This document shows, piece by piece, positions 51,243-59,490 of a stretch of DNA of 64,000 bases (positions are counted from its first letter, which is position 1; each line of letters opens with the position of its first letter). The notes beneath the pieces were generated by a model. That model saw only the letters and a program-made list of their open reading frames with translations, made no database searches and was not told the origin of the DNA. Source of the stretch: Bradyrhizobium amphicarpaeae (GTDB lineage: Bacteria; Pseudomonadota; Alphaproteobacteria; Rhizobiales; Xanthobacteraceae). The DNA lies in NCBI RefSeq assembly GCF_002266435.3, contig NZ_CP029426.2, positions 1,704,001 to 1,768,000 of the forward strand. The letters are read 5' to 3'. The position numbers were made by a program, and so were the translations under genes.

Positions 51243-51944
51243 TCAGCGCCCACACAGCATGCCGTCCTCATGGACGGCGGGCGTGATCGCCGGCGAGGCG
51301 TCGGCATACTGGTTGACCGAACACAGCCCCGCGCTTGCGGCGCAATTGGCAGCGAAGGTCCACGGCGGCGTGTTGGTCTTGGTGATCGAGACCTTGCCGC
51401 CGGTCGATGTGATGATTGCGGTGTCGCCGGGCTGGGTGAGCTGAACGCATTGGAAGCTCGTCGTGCAGACGCTGGCCGCGCCGTCCTGAAGCACGACGAC
51501 GGAGCGTCCGCGCTGCGAGAGGATGTCGAGCGTGGTGCCGCGCACGCCGATGGTGGCAAGCGGTGTCGTGATCTTGTAGGCGGTCTTCTCGGAATGGCCG
51601 GTGACGAAACGGAACGCGCCGGTGGTCATGCGGATCGCGACGTCGCGATAGCTGTGCTCGTCGTTGAAGACGGTGCGGTCGAGCTTGAGCGTGGCGCTGG
51701 GACCGAGCGACAGGTTGGTGCTGTCGGCCATGACGAAACGCGCGGCGCTGTCGGCGCCGGTGCGCACGGTCTCGTCGCGCAGCATGCTGTCGCCGACACT
51801 GATCGGCGTGGCGGTCGCGGCCACGCGCACCACTTCGTTCTGGATCACGACGGCTTCGCCGACGCGCGTCTGCGCCGACGCGGCAGGCGCCGCGCACAAT
51901 GCGGCCGACAACAGGGTGGGGAAAAGCCAGAAACGCAAATTCAT
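51243..51944 (-). CDS. FecR-domain exported protein
   Basis: A 233-residue protein from the ATG at 51944 with a signal peptide (about residues 1-25, ending ASAQ). The FecR-like domain spans about residues 35-160: VRTGADSAARFVMADSTNLSLGPSA and KTAYKITTPLATIGVRGTTLDI. Unlike classic FecR there is no N-terminal cytoplasmic anti-sigma part and no adjacent sigma factor, so it is the periplasmic-domain type. Four Cys residues in the C-terminal half may form disulfides. It is followed immediately by the barrel gene and is divergent from the glycosyltransferase gene at 52058. Confidence 0.75.
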   Translation of the reverse strand: MNLRFWLFPTLLSAALCAAPAASAQTRVGEAVVIQNEVVRVAATATPISVGDSMLRDETVRTGADSAARFVMADSTNLSLGPSATLKLDRTVFNDEHSYRDVAIRMTTGAFRFVTGHSEKTAYKITTPLATIGVRGTTLDILSQRGRSVVVLQDGAASVCTTSFQCVQLTQPGDTAIITSTGGKVSITKTNTPPWTFAANCAASAGLCSVNQYADASPAITPAVHEDGMLCGR

Positions 51945-52057
51945 TTCACAACCGATCGATGTGTCCCTGATCGTACCGGATCGCGCACGCTTCTGATGTG
52001 GCGAAATTATCACAAGCGGCGCGGACATGCGTTATGCTTAGTGACAGTGGCGGCAGA

Positions 52058-53425
52058 ATGCGTTCAATGAAAACTGCGATCCTCTTTTTTGTCAGCGGTG
52101 ACGCAAATTTGCCACGCAAAACATCCCCACAGCAGCCGCTTGAACGGTCCGCAGTTCCGAGAGTGTCGCGAAGCGCAGTGGTTGCTGTCGTTATTTTCCT
52201 AGCTGCCCATTTCGCGCTGCTGATCGGACTGACCACACCGGAGAAGTTCGTCTTCGACGAGGTGCATTACGTGCCGGCGGCGCGGCAGATGCTGGTCCCC
52301 GTGATGTCGCAGCCGATGCTCAATCCGATGCATCCGCCGCTGGCGAAGGAGCTGATCGCCGCCTCGATCGCGGCCTTCGGCGACAACGCGCTTGGCTGGC
52401 GTTATCCCGCGACATTGTTCGGTGCGTTGGCGATTGTCGCGATCTATCTGTGCGGCCTCGCGCTGTTCTCCGCGCAGGGGCCTGCGATCGCCGCAGCGCT
52501 GATCGCCGCCCTGAACCAGATGCTCTACGTGCAGGCGCGCATCGCGATGCTCGACATCTTTGCGCTCGGCTTCGGTCTGCTCGCGACCGCGGCCTTCATG
52601 CATGGTTTTCGACGCGAGCGGCCGCAGGCGCTGTTCGCGATCTCCGGCAGTCTGTTCGGCCTGGCGGCAGCCTGCAAATGGAGTGGCCTGTTTCCGCTCG
52701 GCGTCTGCATCGTCATCGTCGCAGCGATCCGCCTGATGCAGGGCTGGCGCACGCTGTTCGCCGACGCCAAGCCGGACGACTGGTACCGGCCGGAGCTGTG
52801 GCCCGGCTTGAGACTGCATCATGTCGCGCTCTGCTTCGCCGTCCTGCCGGCGATGACCTATCTTGCGACTTTCGTTCCGATCTACGGGGTGTCGTTGCCG
52901 GATCTGATCGAGGCGCAGCGGCGGATCTTTGCCGACAACACCACGACCGCGATCGCCGGCCACACCTATATGAGCGCGTGGCCGTCATGGCCTCTGCTCG
53001 CACGCCCGGTGTGGTTCCTGTTCGACAAGACGGGCGAGGACAACATCTCTGCGATCGTCTTCCTCGGCAATCCGCTGGTGCTGTGGCCGGCTCTGCTCGC
53101 GCTCGCGCTCGCGCTGCGCGATTTCATCGTGCTGCGCCGGTGGGATGCGTTCCTGATCGCGGCGTTCTATTTCGGTCCCTGGCTCGCCTGGGCATTGCTG
53201 CCGCGCACGCTGGGCTTCATCTACTACTATCTGCCCGCCGCCACGGCGGCATCGCTCGCGCTGGTCTACGTGCTGCGCCGGGACGGCCTGCCGCGCTGGC
53301 TGCTCTGGGCCTATGTCGGAACCGCCGCGATCGGTTTTGCAGTCATGCTGCCGATCTCGGCGGCCTTCATCGGAACCACGATGCGGAGCTTCGGCCGGCT
53401 GATGCTGTTCCAGAGCTGGATATGA
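52058..53425 (+). CDS. PMT-like integral membrane glycosyltransferase (GT39/GT83 clan)
   Basis: A 455-residue membrane protein with about ten hydrophobic helices (start ATG at 52058; another ATG 3 codons later). The signature KFVFDEVHYVPAAR (acidic DE pair after the first helix), followed by NPMHPPLAKELIA, is that of dolichyl-phosphate-mannose protein mannosyltransferases and related C-superfamily enzymes. They transfer sugars from lipid-phosphate donors on the periplasmic face. Acceptor may be a protein or lipid; nothing nearby settles it. Divergent from the FecR-barrel operon. Confidence 0.8.
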   Translation: MRSMKTAILFFVSGDANLPRKTSPQQPLERSAVPRVSRSAVVAVVIFLAAHFALLIGLTTPEKFVFDEVHYVPAARQMLVPVMSQPMLNPMHPPLAKELIAASIAAFGDNALGWRYPATLFGALAIVAIYLCGLALFSAQGPAIAAALIAALNQMLYVQARIAMLDIFALGFGLLATAAFMHGFRRERPQALFAISGSLFGLAAACKWSGLFPLGVCIVIVAAIRLMQGWRTLFADAKPDDWYRPELWPGLRLHHVALCFAVLPAMTYLATFVPIYGVSLPDLIEAQRRIFADNTTTAIAGHTYMSAWPSWPLLARPVWFLFDKTGEDNISAIVFLGNPLVLWPALLALALALRDFIVLRRWDAFLIAAFYFGPWLAWALLPRTLGFIYYYLPAATAASLALVYVLRRDGLPRWLLWAYVGTAAIGFAVMLPISAAFIGTTMRSFGRLMLFQSWI

Positions 53426-53426
53426 C

Positions 53427-53459
53427 ATCGCCGCCTGCCGGGGCGGCAGGCGGCGATGT
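53427..53459. terminator. GC-rich perfect hairpin between convergent genes
   Basis: CATCGCCGCCTGCC pairs with GGCAGGCGGCGATG, a 14-base perfect stem with a 5-base loop. There is no T-run, so it may be a rho-dependent or attenuating structure rather than a classic terminator. It is 2 bases after the PMT stop codon. Confidence 0.55.
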
Positions 53460-53482
53460 TCGTCATCGGATCAATGCCCACA

Positions 53483-54124
53483 TCACTTCGATGCGGTCTT
53501 GGTATCCATGTTCACGACCTGGACGCGGCGGTTGATCGGGTCGGCGCCGTTGGCGGTATCCTTCAGCTTGGTCTTGCCGTAGCCGACGGTGACGAGATCG
53601 GTGCCGTTGAGGCCGTAGTTCTGCACCAGGTACTTCTTGATGGTGTCGGCGCGGCGCTCGGAGAGACCTTGATTGTACTCTTCGCCGCCGGTCGCGTCGG
53701 TGTGGCCGGCGACCACGAAGGTCGAGCCCTTGAGCGCCGGATCGGACAGCGCCTTGCCGAGCGCCTGCACCGAGGGCACCGAGGTCTTGGCGATGTCGGC
53801 CGAGTTGTAGTCGAACTGGATCTCCAGATCGATCTTCGGCTTGGTCGCGGCGAGCTCGGCAATCTGCTCGCGCTCACCGGTCGAGAGCGAACGGGTCGAT
53901 CGGTTGCGCACGGTGTTCAGGAAGGTCGATTCCTTGGCCTGTACCGCCGGATCGGCCTGCGGACCGGCGGACAGGCCGCGGGTCGCCGGCTTCGGCTTCA
54001 GTGCATCCAGGATCTGGCCTGTGGACACGTTGTTGTCACCGGCCAGAGCCAGGCCCGCCGTCATCGACAGCGCGGCGGAGAGAGTTATCGCCTTCAGTCC
54101 AAAGAATTTATCAAAACGGGTCAT
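53483..54124 (-). CDS. OmpA-family outer-membrane/peptidoglycan-associated protein
   Basis: A 213-residue exported protein, ATG at 54124 with GAGG 7-8 bases upstream. A signal peptide spans about residues 1-28 (AALSMTAGLALAG). The C-terminal OmpA-like peptidoglycan-binding domain (about 95-210) has QFDYNSADIAKTSVPSVQ, VVAGHTDATGGEEYNQ and LSERRADTIKKYLV. There is no beta-barrel, so it is a short OmpA-like protein that anchors envelope layers. A palindrome of CRP type lies 72 bases upstream. Confidence 0.85.
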   Translation of the reverse strand: MTRFDKFFGLKAITLSAALSMTAGLALAGDNNVSTGQILDALKPKPATRGLSAGPQADPAVQAKESTFLNTVRNRSTRSLSTGEREQIAELAATKPKIDLEIQFDYNSADIAKTSVPSVQALGKALSDPALKGSTFVVAGHTDATGGEEYNQGLSERRADTIKKYLVQNYGLNGTDLVTVGYGKTKLKDTANGADPINRRVQVVNMDTKTASK

Positions 54125-54195
54125 TGTCGTATCCTCGCTGTTACGCCTGATAGCGATTTGATGCTGCGAGCATAGGGCAGGTTCAAAGGCCCTGA

Positions 54196-54211
54196 TGTGA
54201 TCTTGGTCACG
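54196..54211. promoter_or_regulatory. CRP-like palindrome TGTGA-N6-TCACG upstream of the OmpA-like gene
   Basis: TGTGATCTTGGTCACG; the inner GTGA/TCAC arms are perfect with a 6-base spacer, as in CRP/FNR/FixK-type sites. About 72 bases before the leftward start codon. It may be chance. Confidence 0.3.
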
Positions 54212-54530
54212 GTGGCAAAAACCGCTTCAAGGCCGATCCTAGCGCATTTCCGGGCGTTCCGGACGTCGGACCGGCGCGTTTCGCGGTCACCCCGGGTACA
54301 GGGCCGATCGTACCAATAGCAGTGGTCGCACTCGCCGCGGCGCGGGTTCAAGCGGCGGCGGTCCCCGGTGTGATCGAAATCATGTTGGGGTGCGCGGACC
54401 TTGGCCGCGGCAGCTCCGTTGTTGCATTGCAGCAAGAAAATTGTCTTCTCCGCGAAACGTCGGCGGGAGAGAATACGTAATTGCGAAGGCCGGCATGATG
54501 CCGGTTTCATTTTACGGAGGAGACTTTTTG
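54212..54530. other. Divergent intergenic region between ompA-like and Met-rich genes
   Basis: About 320 bases. No reading frame or RNA gene recognised; a tRNA-like T-loop sequence near 54347 does not fold into a cloverleaf. It should contain the rightward promoter of the Met-rich gene. Confidence 0.35.
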
Positions 54531-54785
54531 ATGAAGATCTTGCTCACCGCCGCAGCCTTTGTCGCGTTCACCCTTTCGCTGTCCCCGGCGTCCGCCGCGA
54601 TGATGGCGTGCACCAAGGACAACATGATGAAGTCCGCCGCGATGATGGGCGGCACGCCCGACACACCGGCCAAGATGGCGTCGAACAAGGAAATGGCCAT
54701 GGCCAACACCGACATGAGCAATGGCAAGATGAAGAGCGCCTGCATGCACTACATGAAGTCGCAGAAGGCCATGATGGCGAAGTAG
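54531..54785 (+). CDS. Small exported Met-rich protein (putative metal-binding)
   Basis: An 84-residue protein, ATG at 54531, with GGAGGAG about 9 bases upstream. A signal peptide covers about residues 1-22 (LLTAAAFVAFTLSLSPASAA). The mature ~62-residue part has 15 Met, several as MM pairs, plus two Cys, one His and many Lys. Met-rich exported peptides such as parts of CopC, PcoE and CusB bind Cu(I) or Ag(I), so copper handling is a guess. No copper transporter is adjacent. A terminator follows, so it is monocistronic. Confidence 0.65.
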   Translation: MKILLTAAAFVAFTLSLSPASAAMMACTKDNMMKSAAMMGGTPDTPAKMASNKEMAMANTDMSNGKMKSACMHYMKSQKAMMAK

Positions 54786-54804
54786 GCTTCGGCCGCGCCA
54801 GCCC

Positions 54805-54838
54805 GCCGCGCTGTCAGCAGATGGCAGCGCGGCTTTTT
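54805..54838 (+). terminator. Rho-independent terminator after the Met-rich gene
   Basis: GCCGCGCTG and CAGCGCGGC (9 of 9) enclose an 11-base loop, followed by TTTTT. Confidence 0.8.
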
Positions 54839-54899
54839 CATTGCAGGTTCCGGTCAGGTTCTTTCTCCCGGCGCGAATCCCGCTACATTGCGTTCTGCA

Positions 54900-56066
54900 A
54901 TGTCACGCGCGCCCAAACCGCTTCCCCTCACCACGACACAGGCCCGGCAGATCTGGCTGCATGCCCAGCGGCTGAACGAGCGTGCCCCGTTCGGCGAGGG
55001 AGCGCAGGCCGTCGCAGATGCGGTCGCCCATCTTGGCTACGTGCAGATCGACACCATCAACGTCATCGAGCGCTGCCACCATCACATCCTGTTCAGCCGG
55101 ATCCCGTCCTATCGCCGCGCCGATCTGCGCCACGCCCAGAGCGTCGACAGAAGCGTGTTCGAGTATTGGACGCATGCACTTTCTTACGTGCCGACCGGCG
55201 ACTTCCGTCTGTTCCTGCCGGCGATGCGCGAGCATCGGCGCGAGGGACACAAATGGTTCGCCTCGGTGAAGCCCGCGGACATGCGCAAGGTGATGCGGCT
55301 GGTGCGTGCCGGGCCGCTGACGATCCGCGACATCGAGGACGACGTGCTCACCGAGAAGGAGCATCTGTGGCAGAGCCGCAAGCCCTCGAAGCGGGCGTTG
55401 CAACTCGCCTTCTATACCGGCGCCGTGACCATCAGCGAGCGCCAGGGCATGCTCAAGACCTACGAGCTGATGACGCGGCATTTCGGCTGGGACAAGCTGC
55501 CGAGGCCGGCATCGGCCGGGGAGATCACGGCCTATCTGCTCGACCGCGCGTTGCGGTCGCAAGGTGTGGTGAGCCTCGATTCGATCTGCCACCTCGACGC
55601 GCCGCGCAAGAAGGCGGTGGCCGGCCTGATCGCCTCCCGCGTCCGTCGCGGCGAGCTCGTGCCCGTCGCTATCGAAGGTGCCGGCAAGCAGGAGCATTGG
55701 GCGGCGCCGGCCGCGCTCGAGGCGAACGCCGAGGTGGTCTCACCCGATCTCGTCCACATCCTCTCGCCGTTCGATCCCCTGATCATCCAGCGCAAGCGCA
55801 CCAATCTCATCTTCGGCTACAACCACCTGTTCGAGGCCTATGTGCCGAAGGCCAAACGCAAGCTCGGCTATTTCGCGCTGCCGGTGCTGGTCGGCGACGA
55901 GATCGTCGCCGCGCTCGATCTGAAGACCGATCGGCAGGCGAAGAAGCTGCTGATGCAGAAATGGACCTGGACCGGGCAGGGCAAGAAGACGGCGGGGCGC
56001 AAGGAGCTCAAGCAGAAGATCGAGGACGAGCTCGATCGCTTCGAGCAGTTTCAATTGGCGGAGTAG
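54900..56066 (+). CDS. YcaQ/AlkX-type winged-helix DNA glycosylase
   Basis: A 388-residue protein of the HTH_42 family, from the ATG at 54900 (an in-frame TTG precedes it). E. coli YcaQ unhooks interstrand crosslinks and removes alkylated bases. The hallmark Q-hydrophobic-D motif is here: Gln49-Ile50-Asp51 in YVQIDTINVIER, and the family blocks FEYWTHALSYVP and ILSPFDPLIIQRKRTN follow. Three winged-helix units are expected along the chain. Function should be repair of DNA crosslinks or alkylation. It stands alone after the Met-rich gene. Confidence 0.82.
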   Translation: MSRAPKPLPLTTTQARQIWLHAQRLNERAPFGEGAQAVADAVAHLGYVQIDTINVIERCHHHILFSRIPSYRRADLRHAQSVDRSVFEYWTHALSYVPTGDFRLFLPAMREHRREGHKWFASVKPADMRKVMRLVRAGPLTIRDIEDDVLTEKEHLWQSRKPSKRALQLAFYTGAVTISERQGMLKTYELMTRHFGWDKLPRPASAGEITAYLLDRALRSQGVVSLDSICHLDAPRKKAVAGLIASRVRRGELVPVAIEGAGKQEHWAAPAALEANAEVVSPDLVHILSPFDPLIIQRKRTNLIFGYNHLFEAYVPKAKRKLGYFALPVLVGDEIVAALDLKTDRQAKKLLMQKWTWTGQGKKTAGRKELKQKIEDELDRFEQFQLAE

Positions 56067-56077
56067 ACGCGACTTCG

Positions 56078-56146
56078 TAGGGCGGATGAGCCGAAGGCGT
56101 AATCCGCCACGGCTGTCGCAGCGAAGAGAGTAGAGGCGGATTACGC
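56078..56146. repeat. Palindromic intergenic repeat (GTAGGGCGGATGAGCC family)
   Basis: Left side GTAGGGCGGATGAGCC; arms CGTAATCCGCC (56099-56109) and GGCGGATTACG (56136-56146) are perfectly inverted. Lies between convergent genes, ending 4 bases before the stop of the next leftward gene. Confidence 0.65.
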
Positions 56147-56150
56147 AGCG

Positions 56151-56579
56151 CTAACCCACCTTACGCAACTCAGCCACCCGATCGATCCAGGCCCCGAACG
56201 CTATCCCGACCGCATAGGCCACAAGGTTCCATGGCGAGAAGATGCGCCCGAGCAGCAGCGCACCGGCCGTGGTGAGCCGGAACGCGTCGAGCCATGGCGT
56301 ATGCACCAGTCGGGAGAACTCCACGACAACCGCGATCAACACCGCGACAGTCGCGATCTGCGCCCGCGTCAGCTGCGGCAGCACGACACCGACCATCAAG
56401 AACACCATCGTCGCCCACAACAGCGAGCCGCCGTATTTCACGATGAACGCAGGCAGGCCGAGCGGAAAGCCGTACCAGCGCAGGCACAGCCCGCAGGCGA
56501 TCACCGCGAGCGCGAGGGCGGCGCGGGTCTGCGATGTCCGTACCGGCGCAACAGGTTTATCCGGTTGCGTCCAGTGCAT
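56151..56579 (-). CDS. DUF2809 family membrane protein
   Basis: A 142-residue protein, start ATG at 56579 with GGAG 7 bases upstream (an ATG four codons earlier is also possible). Four hydrophobic segments and the RLVHTPWLDAFRLTTAGALLLG and FSPWNLVAYAVG pattern match the DUF2809 family. The long reading frame that continues upstream to about 58052 is not real. Function unknown; small polytopic inner-membrane protein. Confidence 0.75.
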   Translation of the reverse strand: MHWTQPDKPVAPVRTSQTRAALALAVIACGLCLRWYGFPLGLPAFIVKYGGSLLWATMVFLMVGVVLPQLTRAQIATVAVLIAVVVEFSRLVHTPWLDAFRLTTAGALLLGRIFSPWNLVAYAVGIAFGAWIDRVAELRKVG

Positions 56580-56657
56580 TGCTTGCTCCATTGACTCTTT
56601 GGCCACGATGCTGAAAACGGCAACCGGCCCACAAAAGCAACAACCCAGGGGGAAGCC

Positions 56658-57998
56658 ATGAGCCAGACCACCACCTATGCCGGTCCCGGCGGCGCCAAGA
56701 ACTTCAACAAGTCGGACATCGAGACCTCGACGATCCGCGCCATCTCCTGGCGCCTGATTCCGTTCCTGGTGCTGGCCTACTTCTTCTCCTATCTCGACCG
56801 CGTCAATCTCGGCTTCGCCGCGCTGACCATGAATGCGGAGCTGAAGTTCACGCCGCTGATCTTCTCCTGGGGCGCCGGCATCTTCTTCATCGGCTATTTC
56901 ATCTTCGAGGTGCCGAGCAATCTGGCGCTGGAGAAGTTCGGCGCCAGCCGCTGGATCGCCCGCATCATGGTGACCTGGGGCATCATCTCCGCGCTGATGG
57001 CGCTCACGAGCGGCGTGACGAGCTTCTACGTCCTGCGCTTCCTGCTCGGCGTCGCCGAGGCCGGCTTCTTTCCCGGCATCATCCTCTATCTCACTTATTG
57101 GTATCCGGCCGAATATCGCGCCCGCTTCCTTGCGGCCTTCGCCATCGCCGTGCCGGTCTCGACCGTGATCGGTGCGCCGATCTCGGGCCTGCTGCTCGGG
57201 CTCGACGGCGCGATGGGCCTGAAGGGCTGGCAGTGGCTCTTCATCATCGAAGGCATTCCCTCGGTGCTGCTCGGCATCGTCACCTGGTTCTATCTCACCG
57301 ACAAGCCGGAGAAGGCGGACTGGCTGTCGGCCGAACAGAAGGCGTGGCTGAAGACGAAGCTCGATTCGGAAATCGCCGCCAAGCAGGCGGTGAAGCACCT
57401 CTCGCTCGGCGAGGCGTTGTCCTCGCCGAAGGTGATCGCGCTCAGCCTGATCTATTTCGGCTTCGTCGGTGCGCTCTACGGCATGCAGTTCTGGCTGCCG
57501 CAGATTGTCAAGGCGTTTGGGCTGACCAATGCGCAGACCGGCTTCGTCACCGCGATCCCGTATCTGTTCGGCACCATTGCCATGATCCTGTGGGCGCGGC
57601 ATTCCGATGCGACGCGCGAACGCGTGACGCATGTCGGTGCGCCGCTGCTGCTCACGGCCGTGGCGCTCGCCGTCTCCAGCTATCTCACCGATCCCGCCAT
57701 GACGATGGTGGTGCTGACGGTGGCCGCGATCGGCGTGTTCTGCTGCTTCGGCGTGTTCTGGACGCTGCCGACCGCCTGGCTCTCCGGCACCGCGGCCGCC
57801 GGTGGCATTGCCCTGATCAACTCGATCGGAAACCTCGCCGGCTTCGGCGGGCCCTATCTGATCGGCTGGGTCAAGGAAGCGACGGGACAGACCTCGACCG
57901 GTCTGCTGGTGCTCGCCGTGCTGCCGCTGCTGGCGGGCATCCTGGTGTTCGTCGGCGGCCACGACAGCACGCACGAGTTTGCTGAGCAGGAGCGGTAA
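56658..57998 (+). CDS. MFS transporter, anion:cation symporter (ACS) family
   Basis: A 446-residue transporter with 12 predicted membrane helices. The first helix motif DRVNLGFAALTM and the FEVPSNLALEKFGASRW block are hallmarks of ACS-family symporters for dicarboxylates, sugar acids or phthalate. GGGGGAA upstream of the ATG at 56658. Helix 5 has the GVAEAGFFPGIILYLTYW block. Substrate cannot be told; tartrate, galactarate and aromatic acids are all used by relatives. No catabolic gene is adjacent. Confidence 0.87.
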   Translation: MSQTTTYAGPGGAKNFNKSDIETSTIRAISWRLIPFLVLAYFFSYLDRVNLGFAALTMNAELKFTPLIFSWGAGIFFIGYFIFEVPSNLALEKFGASRWIARIMVTWGIISALMALTSGVTSFYVLRFLLGVAEAGFFPGIILYLTYWYPAEYRARFLAAFAIAVPVSTVIGAPISGLLLGLDGAMGLKGWQWLFIIEGIPSVLLGIVTWFYLTDKPEKADWLSAEQKAWLKTKLDSEIAAKQAVKHLSLGEALSSPKVIALSLIYFGFVGALYGMQFWLPQIVKAFGLTNAQTGFVTAIPYLFGTIAMILWARHSDATRERVTHVGAPLLLTAVALAVSSYLTDPAMTMVVLTVAAIGVFCCFGVFWTLPTAWLSGTAAAGGIALINSIGNLAGFGGPYLIGWVKEATGQTSTGLLVLAVLPLLAGILVFVGGHDSTHEFAEQER

Positions 57999-58129
57999 AG
58001 GGCGAAACCCCACAGCTCGGTAGCCTGCATGATCCAGGCTACGAACCTGCATGGTGCCCTATCAGGGCACCTATCTGCCAATAGTCCTTCCGACCCTTAC
58101 CACCCCTTAACGATCACGCATTCCTGATG

Positions 58130-58155
58130 ACTGACGATTATTGACTTTCATCAGT
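58130..58155. promoter_or_regulatory. Imperfect dyad ACTGACGA-N10-TCATCAGT, possible efflux operator
   Basis: Arms of 8 with one mismatch, ending 45 bases before the start of the efflux adaptor gene at 58201. The AT-rich context would fit a repressor operator for the TetR protein encoded at 62663. Weak evidence. Confidence 0.3.
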
Positions 58156-58200
58156 GATTAGTCGACATTCCTCTCATTCGAGATACAGGAGTGTCCTTCG

Positions 58201-59307
58201 ATGTTCGTCCGGTCGGTTTTGTCGAGCTATTCCAGGCTGTTGGCAGGTGTGTCGTTGGCCCTGATGGCGGCGAGTCTGGCTGGGTGCAATGACACCGTCG
58301 CCGAGAAGGCAGAGCCGCCACGTCCGGTTCTGGTCGCGACCGCGCATTATGATGCCGAAACCCCCGAGCGCAGCTTCGTCGGCACCGTCAGGCCGCGAAT
58401 CGAGAGCGATCTTGGCTTCCGCGTCGCCGGCAAGGTCGCCAAGCGCCTGGTCGAGGTCGGCCAGACCGTCGAAATCGGCCAGCCGCTCGCGACCCTCGAC
58501 GAGATCGATCTGAAGCTCCAGGCCGAGCAGGCACTGGCCGAGCAAACTGCGGCAACCGGCGTGCTGGCCCAGGCCGCTGCCGCTGAGCAGCGCGCCAAGG
58601 ACCTGAAGGCCAAGGGCTGGACCACCGACGCGCAGATGGACTCCAGCCGCGCGGCTGCAGACGAAGCCCGCGCCCGCCTGAACCGCGCCGAGCGTGCGCT
58701 CGAGCTCAGCAAGAATTCCCTTTCCTACGCGACGCTCAACGCCGACGCCCGAGGCGTCGTCACCGCAACGCTGATCGAGCCCGGCCAGGTGGTCTCCGCG
58801 GGCCAGGCTTCGATCCGTGTCGCCCGCTTTGCCGAAAAGGAAGCGGTCGTCGCGATCCCTGAGACGCTGGTCGGACGCGCCAAGTCGGGCGTCGCCAGCG
58901 TCACTCTTTGGTCGGAGCCGGGCAAGAAGTATACAGCCAAGCTCCGCGAGATCGCGCCGACGGCCGATCCGGCCACGCGCACCTATCTTGCAAAGTTCTC
59001 GCTGCCCGAGGCCGACGACAAGGTCTCGCTCGGCATGACCGCGACGCTGACGCTGTCGGACGCCGCCACCGAACGCGTCGCGCGGCTGCCGCTGTCGGCG
59101 CTATTCAACGAAGGCGGCAAGCCCTCCTTTTATGTCGTCGACGACAACGGCGCGCTCACGCTGAAGCCGGTGGCAGTGAAGTCCTACGAGAGCAGCGACG
59201 TCGTCATCACCAGCGGTGTGGAAGAGGGGGCCAAGATCGTTGCCCTCGGTGTGCAGAAGCTGGATCCGGGCCAGCGGGTGCGGGTCGTGTCGTCACTGTC
59301 CTTTTAA
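58201..59307 (+). CDS. RND efflux periplasmic adaptor (membrane-fusion) lipoprotein
   Basis: A 368-residue adaptor. A lipobox (LMAASLAGC, Cys at about residue 29) indicates lipid anchoring to the inner membrane. The HlyD/AcrA-like plan is present: a barrel-lipoyl start (PRIESDLGFRVAGKVAKRL), a helical hairpin (about 100-180), then the beta-barrel and membrane-proximal parts. It links the RND pump at 59491 to an outer-membrane channel; no TolC-like channel gene is in the window. Together with the pump and downstream TetR it forms a drug/solvent efflux unit. Confidence 0.9.
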   Translation: MFVRSVLSSYSRLLAGVSLALMAASLAGCNDTVAEKAEPPRPVLVATAHYDAETPERSFVGTVRPRIESDLGFRVAGKVAKRLVEVGQTVEIGQPLATLDEIDLKLQAEQALAEQTAATGVLAQAAAAEQRAKDLKAKGWTTDAQMDSSRAAADEARARLNRAERALELSKNSLSYATLNADARGVVTATLIEPGQVVSAGQASIRVARFAEKEAVVAIPETLVGRAKSGVASVTLWSEPGKKYTAKLREIAPTADPATRTYLAKFSLPEADDKVSLGMTATLTLSDAATERVARLPLSALFNEGGKPSFYVVDDNGALTLKPVAVKSYESSDVVITSGVEEGAKIVALGVQKLDPGQRVRVVSSLSF

Positions 59308-59374
59308 GTCTCGTTTTCGAGTTCGTCGTTGCAAGGCGAGTTTCGGCCCGAGCGCAAATGCGAAGGCTGAAGCG

Positions 59375-59417
59375 GCGAAGCGATCCAGAATCTGCCCAGC
59401 CCCCTGGATTGCTTCGC
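59375..59417. repeat. Short palindromic intergenic repeat (GCGAAGCGATCCAG family)
   Basis: GCGAAGCGATCCAG and CTGGATTGCTTCGC are inverted (13 of 14) around a short loop. It lies between the adaptor and the pump genes, inside the transcript, and may reduce or stabilise downstream messenger. Confidence 0.55.
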
Positions 59418-59490
59418 TGCCTCGCGATGACGGTTTGAACTGAGTGGCTGTCGTTATTTTGGCAACTGGATCGTCTTTTCGGAGAGAGCG

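Noticed and set aside
54340..54400. Possible tRNA, suggested by a GGTTCAAG T-loop-like sequence
   Set aside because: No matching acceptor or anticodon stems can be drawn around it.
56580..58052. Leftward extension of the DUF2809 gene to 58052
   Set aside because: The extra ~490 residues are antisense to the MFS transporter and have no family features; the family match begins near 56579.
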